From: Saprospiraceae bacterium
GTDB lineage: Bacteria > Bacteroidota > Bacteroidia > Chitinophagales > Saprospiraceae
DNA: 64,000 nt
Reading direction: 5' to 3'
Assembly: GCA_016714785.1 (NCBI GenBank)
Contig: JADKCC010000060.1
Location: forward strand, 62,001 to 126,000
The position numbers were made by a program, and so were the translations under genes. The notes below the pieces were generated by a model. It saw only the letters and a program-made list of their open reading frames with translations, was not told where the DNA came from and ran no database searches. Shown here piece after piece: positions 26,401-34,407 of this stretch. Each line of letters begins with the position of its first letter. The first letter of the stretch is position 1.

Positions 26401-27278
26401 ACATCAGAAATCAAATCAATATTGTCTTCATCCAAGACAACATCTCTTTCAAGAATGATTTCATTTCTTTCAATTGTCACAACTTCACCTGTATCTTCAT
26501 CAACGAAATCTTCTGTCCATTTACGTAGAACTCTCGCAGCTAACTTTCTACCAATAGCAGCTTTTAGAGACTGTTTATCCGTAGATATCTCTTCTGCAAG
26601 GTCAAATAAATTTAATATATCCCTATCAGAATCAAAGCCTATAGCTCTCAATAATGTAGTAACCGGAAATTTCTTTTTCCTGTCGATATATGCATACATT
26701 ACGGAATTGATATCTGTAGAAAACTCCATCCAAGCTCCTTTAAAAGGTATTACTCGAGCTGAGAATATCTTTGTACCATTAGGGTGGAAAGTTTGGCTAA
26801 AAAATACACCTGGCGACCTATGTAATTGAGAAACTACAACTCTTTCAGCACCATTTATCATAAATGTTCCTTTATTGGTCATATATGGAATATTACCTAA
26901 AAAAACATCTTGAACAATAGTTTGGAAATCAACGTGTTCCTCATCATTACATGAAAGCCTAAGTTTTGCCTTTAATGGGACACTATAAGTTAGTCCCCTC
27001 TGCATACACTCTTCAATAGTGTATCTTGGTGGATCAATAAAATAGTCTAAAAACTCAAGTACAAAAATGTTACGTGCATCAGAAATAGGGAAATTTTCCT
27101 GAAAAACACGATACAAACCTTCATTACCTCTATTCTCCGGTGTAGTTTCTAACTGAAAAAATTCCTGAAAAGACTTTATTTGAATCTCCAATAAGTCAGG
27201 ATATTGGTTAGCTAATTTAATTTTGCCGAAGTTGACCCTATTATTTCCGGCTGCTGTTACGACTCCGTTTGATGTCAT
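23457..27278 (-). CDS. rpoB: DNA-directed RNA polymerase subunit beta
   Basis: This 1273-residue subunit has the expected rifampicin-region sequence ([68 protein letters not shown]), [27 protein letters not shown] and the C-terminal [28 protein letters not shown]. Residues of the classic resistance cluster (Q/S/D/H/R/S) read as wild-type-like in this segment. It lies between rplL and rpoC in the usual order. A hairpin in the gap to rplL may tune its expression. Confidence 0.99.
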   Translation of the reverse strand: [1273 protein letters not shown]

Positions 27279-27364
27279 ACTTTTGTTTTTTGTTTAGCGT
27301 ATATCGTTAAATAAAGAACAACACATATTGAATTGTTCAAAAAAAAAAGACATTAATGACAATA

Positions 27365-27393
27365 GGCTTAACCAACCCAGGGTCGGTTAAGCC
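27365..27393 (-). promoter_or_regulatory. hairpin in the rplL-rpoB gap (possible attenuator or processing site)
   Basis: GGCTTAACC and GGTTAAGCC form a perfect 9-bp stem around an 11-base loop that can pair a little further. Some 16 bases later on the minus strand comes a run of about ten T, before the rpoB start. The distance is too long for a simple terminator; partial termination or RNase processing between rplL and rpoB, known in E. coli at this position, is the likely role. Confidence 0.55.
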
Positions 27394-27451
27394 AGATATC
27401 ATTTGTTTTTCAGACTTAACTTCTGAAATTAAGTCCTAAAGACCTTTGTCA

Positions 27452-27832
27452 TTACTTTAACTCTACAGAAGCTCCTGCTCCTTCAAGAGTTGCTTTGATA
27501 GACTCAGCTTCTGCTTTAGAAGCACCACCCTTTAACAAAGAAGGCGCTGCATCAACGATGTCTTTTGCCTCTTTCAATCCAAGGTTTAATAAAGTTTTAA
27601 CTTCTTTAACGATTGCAAGTTTGTTAGCACCAGCTGAAGTTAAATGTACATCAAACTCTGTTTTTTCAACAGGGGCTTCAGCAGCACCTCCAGCAGCAGG
27701 TCCAGCAGCAACTGCAACAGCTGCAGCAGCAGGCTCTATACCGTACTCATCTTTTAATATTTGAGCTAATTCACTTACTTCTTTAACAGTCAAGTTTACT
27801 AATTGCTCTGCGAATGCTTTTAAATCTGCCAT
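27452..27832 (-). CDS. rplL: 50S ribosomal protein L7/L12
   Basis: This 126-residue stalk protein has the N-terminal dimerisation region (MADLKAFAEQLVNLTVKEVSELAQILKDEYGIEP), an Ala-rich hinge (AAAAVAVAAGPAAGGAAEAP) and the C-terminal factor-binding domain (EKTEFDVHLTSAGANKLAIVKEVKTLLNLGLKEAKDIVDAAPSLLKGGASKAEAESIKATLEGAGASVELK). It recruits translational GTPases such as EF-Tu and EF-G. It follows rplJ, as usual. Confidence 0.99.
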   Translation of the reverse strand: MADLKAFAEQLVNLTVKEVSELAQILKDEYGIEPAAAAVAVAAGPAAGGAAEAPVEKTEFDVHLTSAGANKLAIVKEVKTLLNLGLKEAKDIVDAAPSLLKGGASKAEAESIKATLEGAGASVELK

Positions 27833-27931
27833 GATATAATGGTTTTAATAAATTTTAAAATTTTAAAAATAATGCGTTAATGTTGGAAGCTATAACGTAA
27901 CATTCTAATATGTTCTCAATGAGAATTTAAA

Positions 27932-28456
27932 CTACCCTCTTTCTTCAAGCGTTTTTAATAATCCAGCGATCGTTGATCCACCAGACTTTAATGCGCTGAT
28001 TACGTTTTGTGCAGGAGATTGTAACATAAATATTACATCACCGATCAACTCATTCTTAGTCTTCAATTTGGTTAACAATTCCAATTGATCGTCCCCAAAG
28101 AAAATATCAGAATCAATATAAGCTGCTTTTAATTCCGGCTTAGCATCTTTACCTCTAAAGGTCTTGATAACCGTAGCTGGTAACTTTCCGTCATTAGAAA
28201 AAAGCACTGTACTTTGTCCTTTAAATGCACTGAAAATTGCTTTGAAATTTTTACTCTCCGCATGCTCATCCATTGCCTTAATAGCCAAAGTGTTTTTTAC
28301 AGTTTTGATTTCTATGCCTTTCTCAAAGCATGTACGCCTCAACTGATTGATTTTTGCAACAGATAACGTAGATGCATCTGTAACATAGAAGTAAGAAGAA
28401 TTTTCAAACTTCTCTTTTAACTCTTGGATTAATAAACCTTTATCTGTACGTGTCAT
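27932..28456 (-). CDS. rplJ: 50S ribosomal protein L10
   Basis: This 174-residue protein anchors the L7/L12 stalk to 23S rRNA. It shows the family N-terminus (KGLLIQELKEKFENSSYFYVTDASTLSVAKINQLRRTCFEKGIEIKTVKNTLAIKAM), AFKGQSTVLFSND and the C-terminal helix that binds L7/L12 dimers. Only 19 bases separate it from rplA, so the L10 leader found upstream of rplJ in E. coli has no room here. Confidence 0.98.
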   Translation of the reverse strand: MTRTDKGLLIQELKEKFENSSYFYVTDASTLSVAKINQLRRTCFEKGIEIKTVKNTLAIKAMDEHAESKNFKAIFSAFKGQSTVLFSNDGKLPATVIKTFRGKDAKPELKAAYIDSDIFFGDDQLELLTKLKTKNELIGDVIFMLQSPAQNVISALKSGGSTIAGLLKTLEERG

Positions 28457-28475
28457 TTATATTTATTTGAGTGGT

Positions 28476-29168
28476 TTATCTAATGGTTTTTGTATCTACT
28501 GAAATACCAGGACTCATTGTACTTGCAATGCTAATAGATTTCATATAAGTACCCTTAGCTGTGGAAGGTTTCATCTTTTCAAGCGTGGTAATAAGTTCAA
28601 CTGCATTTTCAGCCAATTTTTCAGGGGTAAATGATACTCTCCCTATAGGTGAATGAATAATACCATACTTGTCAACTCTGAAAGAAATTTTACCTGCTTT
28701 TACCTCTTCAACTGCTGCACCTACATTAAGGGTTACAGTACCAGTTTTTGGATTCGGCATTAAACCTCTAGGTCCTAAAATTCTACCAATTTGTCCAACT
28801 TTCGCCATAACGCTTGGCATAGCGATAATCACATCCACATCTGTCCAGCCTTGGCTAATTTTTGTGATAAACTCATCTAAACCTACATAATCAGCTCCAG
28901 CTGCTTTAGCTTCTGCTTCTTTATCAGGTGTACACAAAACCAATACTCTCTTAACTTTACCAGTACCATGTGGAAGTGATACTGTACCCCTGATAGCTTG
29001 ATCTGCTTTACGAGGATCTACACCCAATCTAACGTGTACATCAACTGATGCGTCAAATTTTGTGGTATTTACATCCTTTACTAAAGCGACTGCTTCTCTA
29101 AGAGCGTAAAGCTTGTTTGAATCAACTTTGGCATTAACTGCCTGCCTTTTTTTACTAACTTTTGCCAT
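28476..29168 (-). CDS. rplA: 50S ribosomal protein L1
   Basis: This 230-residue protein forms the L1 stalk of the large subunit. Recognisable segments are YALREAVALVKDVNTTKFDASVDVHVRLGVDPRKADQAIRGTVSLPHGTGK and the signature IGRILGPRGLMPNPKTGTVT. L1 represses its own operon in many bacteria by binding the rplK leader; the gap before rplK here shows nothing I can assign as that site. Confidence 0.99.
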   Translation of the reverse strand: MAKVSKKRQAVNAKVDSNKLYALREAVALVKDVNTTKFDASVDVHVRLGVDPRKADQAIRGTVSLPHGTGKVKRVLVLCTPDKEAEAKAAGADYVGLDEFITKISQGWTDVDVIIAMPSVMAKVGQIGRILGPRGLMPNPKTGTVTLNVGAAVEEVKAGKISFRVDKYGIIHSPIGRVSFTPEKLAENAVELITTLEKMKPSTAKGTYMKSISIASTMSPGISVDTKTIR

Positions 29169-29234
29169 TAAATAGATATTTAAGGTATTATCGTCATTTT
29201 ATACAAATAACTCCCTTACCGATTAAAAAATAAA

Positions 29235-29699
29235 TTAATTTTCTTCTGCAACAGCAGTGTTACCCCAAGGAGCTTCACCTGAAACAGTAATACCCATACT
29301 TCTTGCGGTACCTGCTACCATACTCATAGCAGATTCAATAGTGAAAGCATTAAGGTCCTTCATTTTATTTTCAGCAATCCCTCTGATTTGATCCCAACTT
29401 ACACTCCCAACTTTATTTCTATTTGGTTGTGCAGACCCACTCTTCAATTTTGCTAACTCCATTAACTGCGCGGCAGCTGGAGGCGTTTTGATAATGAAAT
29501 CAAAAGATTTATCTTTGTAAACTGTTATCAAAACAGGTAATACCTTACCCATTGCGTCTTGAGTCTCTGCATTAAATCTTTTACAGAACTCCATTATATT
29601 CAAGCCCTTGGAACCCAATGCAGGTCCAACTGGAGGTGCAGGATTTGCCATACCACCTTTAACCTGAAGCTTTACATATGTTTGAATTTCTTTTGCCAT
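29235..29699 (-). CDS. rplK: 50S ribosomal protein L11
   Basis: This 154-residue protein of the GTPase-associated centre has the standard KLQVKGGMANPAPPVGPALGSKGLNIMEFCKRFNAETQ N-terminus and the C-terminal rRNA-binding domain with GIAENKMKDLNAFTIESAMSMVAGTARSMGI. It is a little longer than the E. coli protein through a short polar tail. It lies between nusG and rplA. Confidence 0.99.
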   Translation of the reverse strand: MAKEIQTYVKLQVKGGMANPAPPVGPALGSKGLNIMEFCKRFNAETQDAMGKVLPVLITVYKDKSFDFIIKTPPAAAQLMELAKLKSGSAQPNRNKVGSVSWDQIRGIAENKMKDLNAFTIESAMSMVAGTARSMGITVSGEAPWGNTAVAEEN

Positions 29700-29775
29700 T
29701 TTATTTACTGGTTTATTAAAATTAATACATCGACTTTAGGGAAGCATCAAATATTGATCTAAAGTCAATTTTTTT

Positions 29776-30324
29776 TTATGTTTGTTTCTCAACTTGCATA
29801 TAGTTCAGTTCTACTTCTGTACCTCTGCCAAATATCTTTACAATAACTTTAAGTTTCTTTTTGTCCTCATTTATTTCTTTCACATCACCTATAAAATCAT
29901 TAAATGGACCATCAATAATCTTGACAGTTTCCCCAACTATAAAAGGCTCAATCATTGATGCTGAAACTTCTTGCGAATCATCTACTTTCCCAAGCATACG
30001 ATTTGCTTCAGTTTGAGACATTGGAATTGGATGAGTTTTACCCAAGAAATGAATTACGTTAGCAACATTTGAGATAGTTTGTACCATCTCTCCAGAAAAT
30101 TTTGCGTGATCAGCTTCTACTAAAATATACCCAGGTAAAATATTTCTTTCTAGAATAACTTTCTTGCCATTTCGAATTTTATATACCTTTTCAGATGGTA
30201 CCAAAACTTGCGTTACCACATCTTCCCATTTATTTCGCTGGATTTCTAGCTCAATACGTTCTTTGATGCTTTTCTCTTTTCCGCTTACCACTCTAAGGGA
30301 GTACCACTTTTTATCTTCTGACAT
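29776..30324 (-). CDS. nusG: transcription termination/antitermination protein NusG
   Basis: This 182-residue factor has an NGN domain (KKWYSLRVVSGKEKSIKERIELEIQRN, LPGYILVEADHAKFSGEMVQTISNVANVIHFLG) and a C-terminal KOW motif (VGETVKIIDGPFNDFIGDVKEINEDKKKLKVIVKIFGRGTEVELNYMQVEK). It links RNA polymerase to Rho and to the ribosome. It follows secE by 24 bases, the normal order. Confidence 0.98.
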   Translation of the reverse strand: MSEDKKWYSLRVVSGKEKSIKERIELEIQRNKWEDVVTQVLVPSEKVYKIRNGKKVILERNILPGYILVEADHAKFSGEMVQTISNVANVIHFLGKTHPIPMSQTEANRMLGKVDDSQEVSASMIEPFIVGETVKIIDGPFNDFIGDVKEINEDKKKLKVIVKIFGRGTEVELNYMQVEKQT

Positions 30325-30348
30325 GATTACTATTTTATTAAATAATTA

Positions 30349-30537
30349 TTAAAGTTCGTAAATAAACTTCAATGCATTATTGGCAATAAAATCAAAAAAG
30401 AAAATGATAAGAGATATAATTATAGTAGAAACGATAACAAGTCGTGCACTACTAAACAATTCAGGCCAAGTGGGCCAAGTGACGTGATTGATAAGTTCGT
30501 CATAACTCTCTTTAAGATATAGTCTGATATTCTCCAT
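30349..30537 (-). CDS. secE: preprotein translocase subunit SecE
   Basis: This 62-residue protein is the short form of SecE with one membrane helix: MENIRLYLKESYDELINHVTWPTWPELFSSARLVIVSTIIISLIIFFFDFIANNALKFIYEL. The NHVTWPTWPEL amphipathic motif followed by one helix is diagnostic. It stabilises SecY in the protein-export channel. The gene lies between tRNA-Trp and nusG. Confidence 0.97.
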   Translation of the reverse strand: MENIRLYLKESYDELINHVTWPTWPELFSSARLVIVSTIIISLIIFFFDFIANNALKFIYEL

Positions 30538-30588
30538 TATCTATCCATTTGTATCTCCTAATGAAAGGAAATTATTAAAAAATTAATG

Positions 30589-30661
30589 CAGGGGAGACAG
30601 GGCTCGAACCTGCGACCTACGGTTTTGGAGACCGCCACTCTACCAATTGAGCTACTCCCCT
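30589..30661 (-). tRNA. tRNA-Trp (CCA anticodon)
   Basis: A 73-base cloverleaf on the minus strand: acceptor AGGGGAG pairs with CTCCCCT, the D-arm has GCTCAATTGGTAGAGT, the anticodon loop reads CTCCAAA with anticodon CCA, and the T-arm has GGTTCGAGCC. The 3' CCA is not fully encoded. It lies between tuf and secE, its usual position. Confidence 0.96.
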
Positions 30662-30690
30662 ATTTTGAAGATAAATCTTCTACAAAATGA

Positions 30691-30722
30691 AAAATTAAGT
30701 ACTCCTAAAAGTACTTAATTTT
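30691..30722 (-). promoter_or_regulatory. long AT-rich hairpin between tuf and tRNA-Trp
   Basis: AAAATTAAGTACT and AGTACTTAATTTT make a perfect 13-bp stem with a 6-base loop, 27 bases after the tuf stop codon and 30 bases before tRNA-Trp. On the minus strand it is followed by TCATTTTG, not a clean T-run, so it may be a weak terminator or a processing/stability structure rather than a strong stop. Confidence 0.55.
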
Positions 30723-30748
30723 CATTCGTATTATATTTGATAAAACTA

Positions 30749-31945
30749 TTATGCTATGATCTCAGTTACCTGACCTGCACCAACAGTTCTACCACCTTCT
30801 CTAATCGCAAAACGAAGACCTTTCTCCATTGCGATAGGACTGATCAATTTAACTTCAAGTGAAACGTTATCACCTGGCATCACCATCTCTACTCCAGCAG
30901 GAAGGGTAACATCACCAGTTACATCCGTAGTTCTGAAATAGAACTGTGGTCTATAACCGTTAAAGAATGGAGTATGTCTTCCACCTTCATCTTTACCAAG
31001 TACATAGATTTCGCACTTGAAATGAGCGTGTGGTTTAACAGATCCTGGCTTAACAATAACCATACCTCTTCTGATAGCATCTTTCTCAATACCTCTTAAA
31101 AGGATACCAGCATTGTCACCAGCTTCACCTCTCTCAAGGATCTTTCTGAACATCTCAACTCCAGTAACTGTAGAGTTCAATGGCTTATCGCCAGGTTTCA
31201 TCATACCGATGATCTCAACTGGATCTCCTGTATTGATAACTCCTCTTTCAATTCTACCAGTTGCTACTGTACCTCTACCTGTGATAGAGAATACATCTTC
31301 AATAGGCATCAAGAAAGTCTTATCTACATCTCTTACAGGCTCAGGGATTTGAGCGTCAACTGCAGCCATAAGATCTAAAATCTTTTGTTTAGCAGCTGGA
31401 TCTCCTTCCAAAGCTTTGATAGCAGAACCTTGAATAATCGCTGCATTGTCACCGTCGAATTGGTAAGCGCTAAGAAGCTCTCTTAACTCCATTTCAACAA
31501 GTTCTAGCATCTCAGGATCATCCACAAGATCTACTTTATTCATGAATACAACTACAGCAGGTACACCTACTTGTCTAGCAAGAAGGATATGCTCTCTTGT
31601 TTGAGGCATAGGACCGTCAGTAGCGGCACAAACTAAGATAGCTCCATCCATTTGTGCAGCACCCGTAACCATGTTTTTAACATAATCGGCGTGACCTGGA
31701 CAATCTACGTGAGCATAGTGTCTGTTTTCGGTTTCATACTCAACGTGTGCTGTGTTGATTGTGATACCTCTTTCTTTTTCTTCAGGAGCTGCGTCGATAG
31801 AATCGTAATCCTTTTTCTCGGCAAAGCCCTTTTCAGAAAGCACGTAAGTGATTGCGGCAGTAAGGGTTGTCTTACCGTGGTCAACGTGACCAATCGTTCC
31901 GATATTTACGTGTGGTTTGGTTCTTACAAATGTTGATTTAGCCAT
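30749..31945 (-). CDS. tuf: elongation factor Tu
   Basis: This 398-residue GTPase delivers aminoacyl-tRNA to the ribosome. It has GHVDHGKTTLTAAI (G1), RGITINTAHVEYE (switch I), DCPGHADYVKNM (G3), NKVDLVDD (G4) and the C-terminal domains ending GGRTVGAGQVTEI. Codon use is strongly biased towards preferred codons, as for a highly expressed gene. It lies between the four-tRNA cluster and tRNA-Trp. Confidence 0.99.
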   Translation of the reverse strand: MAKSTFVRTKPHVNIGTIGHVDHGKTTLTAAITYVLSEKGFAEKKDYDSIDAAPEEKERGITINTAHVEYETENRHYAHVDCPGHADYVKNMVTGAAQMDGAILVCAATDGPMPQTREHILLARQVGVPAVVVFMNKVDLVDDPEMLELVEMELRELLSAYQFDGDNAAIIQGSAIKALEGDPAAKQKILDLMAAVDAQIPEPVRDVDKTFLMPIEDVFSITGRGTVATGRIERGVINTGDPVEIIGMMKPGDKPLNSTVTGVEMFRKILERGEAGDNAGILLRGIEKDAIRRGMVIVKPGSVKPHAHFKCEIYVLGKDEGGRHTPFFNGYRPQFYFRTTDVTGDVTLPAGVEMVMPGDNVSLEVKLISPIAMEKGLRFAIREGGRTVGAGQVTEIIA

Positions 31946-32005
31946 CAGTGAAAATTTTTCTGAACTTTAAATATTAGTAATAAAAATGATATACAATATA
32001 ATATG

Positions 32006-32077
<72 letters not shown>

Positions 32078-32115
32078 CAAAAATATTTTTAGCTCTGGGT
32101 GTCTGAAAAAATTAG

Positions 32116-32188
32116 AGCGGAAGACGAGACTCGAACTCGCGACCCTCAGCTTGGAAGGCTGATGCTCTACCAACTGAGCTACTTCCGC
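32116..32188 (-). tRNA. tRNA-Gly (TCC anticodon)
   Basis: A 73-base cloverleaf on the minus strand: acceptor GCGGAAG with CTTCCGC, D-arm GCTCAGTTGGTAGAGC, anticodon loop CTTCCAA with anticodon TCC, T-arm with GTTCGAGTC. Confidence 0.96.
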
Positions 32189-32218
32189 AATACTTACATA
32201 TCCGATAAGGAGTGTTGG

Positions 32219-32302
32219 TGGGGATGATAGGATTCGAACCTATTCAGCCATAAGACAACAGATTTACAGTCTGTCCCGACTCTCCAACTTCGGCGCATCC
32301 CC
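32219..32302 (-). tRNA. tRNA-Tyr (GTA anticodon)
   Basis: An 84-base class II tRNA on the minus strand with a long variable arm: acceptor GGGGATG with CATCCCC, anticodon stem ACAGA/TCTGT around CTGTAAA, anticodon GTA, T-arm with GGTTCGAATCC. Confidence 0.96.
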
Positions 32303-32315
32303 GTCTCTCCTATGG

Positions 32316-32389
32316 AGCCGATGGAGGGATTCGAACCCCCGACCCGCTGATTACAAATCAGCTGCTCTGGCCAACTGAGCTACATCGGC
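32316..32389 (-). tRNA. tRNA-Thr (TGT anticodon)
   Basis: A 74-base cloverleaf on the minus strand: acceptor GCCGATG with CATCGGC, anticodon stem CTGAT/ATCAG around loop TTGTA with anticodon TGT, T-arm with GGTTCGAATCC. It is first in the tRNA-tuf transcript; the acceptor stem is almost the same as in the second tRNA-Thr. Confidence 0.95.
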
Positions 32390-32449
32390 ATGCTATGTTT
32401 TATACTTCAAAATTTCAAACATCTTGAGGATCTTTTTCCAAAAGCGATG

Positions 32450-32457
32450 CAAAGGTA
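32450..32457 (-). promoter_or_regulatory. putative promoter -7 element of the tRNA-tuf-secE-nusG-rpl-rpo block
   Basis: Minus-strand TACCTTTG matches TAnnTTTG and lies 60 bases before tRNA-Thr(TGT), the first gene of the block. No TTTG occurs at 19-base spacing upstream. The gap 32390-32718 otherwise contains only AT-rich DNA and the divergent iscX promoter. Confidence 0.5.
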
Positions 32458-32659
32458 AGTGTTTCTCAAATATAAAAAAATTTTATTCCAAAAAAATTGT
32501 AAAATAATTTCTCTTTTTATTTCTTTCAGTTTAATAAAATTTACAAAATTTTCATAATCAACCAATTGTAATAACATCATATTTCAGAATTTAATATATT
32601 TATTTCATTTTTTTGTTCTCCCCATACATAATTGTTTAAACTATCAATTCAAATCGGTG

Positions 32660-32690
32660 TTTGGTTTGAACTTGATAAATATTACCTTTG
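32660..32690 (+). promoter_or_regulatory. complete Bacteroidota-type promoter of iscX
   Basis: TTTG at 32660-32663 and TACCTTTG at 32683-32690 are separated by exactly 19 bases, a full match to the Bacteroidota sigma-A consensus TTTG-N19-TAnnTTTG. The ATG of iscX follows 28 bases later. This is the best promoter in the window. Confidence 0.7.
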
Positions 32691-32718
32691 CATTTTTTAA
32701 CCTTTATACATATTTAAA

Positions 32719-32964
32719 ATGGCTTTTGAAGATATTGATAATTTACCAATTGGCTGGAGTGATCATGAAGATATTGGAATGAAATTATACGAGAAGTTTG
32801 GAGATGACTTTGATGAAGGAAAAATTTTTAGGATAAGATTTACTGATCTTATAGAATGGGTGCTGGAAATTTCTAATTTCGAAGGTTTGAGAGAAGAATG
32901 TAACGAGTCGCATTTGGAACAAATTCAAGCTAAATGGGTGTATGAATGGCGTGATAATCAATGA
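32719..32964 (+). CDS. iscX: IscX-family Fe-S assembly accessory protein
   Basis: This 81-residue acidic protein has the IscX pattern: WSDHEDIGMKLYEKFGDDFDEGKIFRIRFTDLIEWVLEISNFEGLREECNESHLEQIQAKWVYEWRDN, matching the E. coli type (a short helical protein with RFTD...W...L..F....E..LE.I...W..E). IscX binds IscS and iron and modulates Fe-S cluster assembly. No other isc gene is adjacent. Its stop overlaps the start of the following phosphatase gene (ATGA at 32961-32964). Confidence 0.85.
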   Translation: MAFEDIDNLPIGWSDHEDIGMKLYEKFGDDFDEGKIFRIRFTDLIEWVLEISNFEGLREECNESHLEQIQAKWVYEWRDNQ

Positions 32965-33464
32965 TGATGGATCATAGTTTATTTACCCACATAACGACAT
33001 TTATTTTTGATGTTGATGGTGTATTCACTAACAGCGATGTAATCGTTATGGAAAATGGTGATTTTGTGCGTGTCATGAATACTAGAGATGGCCAGGCTGT
33101 TAAATTGGCTTTACATGCTGGTTATCATATAGCTATAATTACTAAAGGTTTCTCTCAAGGTGTCCGTAAAAGGTTTGAGCTCTTGGGAGTACCTTATATA
33201 TATGACAGACTTGATGAAAAAACCTTAGCATTTTATGAATTTGCAGAAAAACTCAGTTTGAAAAAAGAAGAAATACTATTCATGGGTGATGATATACCCG
33301 ATTTAGTCCTGTATGATAAGGTAGGCATTTCAGCTTGTCCAGCAGATGCAGCAACCGATAATTTGGAAAGGGCTATGTACATATCATCCAAAGAAGGTGG
33401 TAAAGGCTGTGTGCGAGAAGTCATAGAAAAAGTAATGAGATTGCAAGGTAAATGGAATTTCTGA
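32961..33464 (+). CDS. KdsC-type HAD phosphatase (3-deoxy-D-manno-octulosonate 8-phosphate phosphatase)
   Basis: This 167-residue HAD-family enzyme has FIFDVDGVFTNSD (motif I with both Asp), IITKGFS (motif II region, Thr/Ser) and ILFMGDDIPDLVLYDKVGISACPADA (motif III/IV). This C0-type HAD of about 170 residues with the VDGVLTDG-like start matches KdsC, which frees Kdo from Kdo-8-phosphate for lipopolysaccharide synthesis; the same subfamily includes the acylneuraminate cytidylyltransferase-linked phosphatases, so the substrate is not certain. Three ATG codons in a row (32961, 32964, 32967) leave the start open. It overlaps iscX by 4 bases and the next gene by 13. Confidence 0.85.
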   Translation: MMMDHSLFTHITTFIFDVDGVFTNSDVIVMENGDFVRVMNTRDGQAVKLALHAGYHIAIITKGFSQGVRKRFELLGVPYIYDRLDEKTLAFYEFAEKLSLKKEEILFMGDDIPDLVLYDKVGISACPADAATDNLERAMYISSKEGGKGCVREVIEKVMRLQGKWNF

Positions 33465-34390
33465 AAAAGCTACTACCTTATATATCAATAACGAGGCCTA
33501 AAAACCTTTTGTTGATAGGCTTAACGCAATACATAATATATACATTTCTATTTAATAGGTCTATTGTTGAAGTATCATTGAAAGGTATTCTTTTATACTA
33601 TTTCATATTTGATACTATGCTCATTGCTGCAGGTGGCTATATAATTAATGATATCATAGATTATAATACTGATATTATCAACAAGCCTCAAAAAACTTAT
33701 TTTCAAAATCAAATACCTACACGATATGGCAAAATGTATTATTATAGTGTTTTGCTGGTCGGTATGTTACTTTCTATCTATATTGCTATTAAGACCAATA
33801 ACTTGCCTTTGATCTCTTTGTATCCATTAGCATGTTCTATTCTATATATCTATTCCAAAAAATATAAAAGTTCTATACTTGCCGGAAATATAATTGTTAG
33901 CTTATTTGTTGGTTTTGTATCTGGCATTATATTGATTGCAGAGCGGCAAGTATTATTTTCCTCCACTATAGATCAATGGCAATCGGAAGTGGTACAACTT
34001 CTAATTGTCTATATTATTTTTTCTTTTTTAGTAAATCTAATCAGGGAGATCATTAAAGATATAGAAGATATAGAAGGAGACAAAAATAATGCATACTTGA
34101 CTTTACCAATAAAATATGGGATTGATGTAGCAAAATTATGGGCAACTGGTATCGCTGTATTTGCAATTTTTGTCTTGGCTGTTTGGATATACTTTACAAA
34201 TATTGATTTAGATTTCAGAACTCAGGTATATTTGATCTTATTTGTCGCTGGCCCTTTGGTTGTTATTTTGCAGATATTAACTCAAACAACTCATAAACGG
34301 GATTTCAGCAAGATCAGTACCATCCTAAAATGGACATTGCTTGCTGGCTTAGGCGCTCTGATATTAATATCTAATTCCATTTTTACTTAA
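33452..34390 (+). CDS. UbiA-family prenyltransferase
   Basis: This 312-residue membrane protein has about eight hydrophobic segments and the two UbiA Asp-rich motifs: GGYIINDIIDYNTDIINKPQKT (NDxxDxxxD) near residue 65 and REIIKDIEDIEGDKNNAYLTLPIKYG (DxxDxxxD) near residue 195. UbiA enzymes move prenyl groups onto aromatic or polyol acceptors; the Bacteroidota forms annotated as geranylgeranylglycerol-phosphate synthase-like are the closest I can name, but the acceptor cannot be read from sequence. Its start overlaps the phosphatase gene by 13 bases, so they are co-transcribed. The RPKN near residue 16 (SITRPKNLLLI) is typical of the subgroup. Confidence 0.88.
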   Translation: MEFLKKLLPYISITRPKNLLLIGLTQYIIYTFLFNRSIVEVSLKGILLYYFIFDTMLIAAGGYIINDIIDYNTDIINKPQKTYFQNQIPTRYGKMYYYSVLLVGMLLSIYIAIKTNNLPLISLYPLACSILYIYSKKYKSSILAGNIIVSLFVGFVSGIILIAERQVLFSSTIDQWQSEVVQLLIVYIIFSFLVNLIREIIKDIEDIEGDKNNAYLTLPIKYGIDVAKLWATGIAVFAIFVLAVWIYFTNIDLDFRTQVYLILFVAGPLVVILQILTQTTHKRDFSKISTILKWTLLAGLGALILISNSIFT

Positions 34391-34407
34391 CTTATATAAA
34401 TCAATGC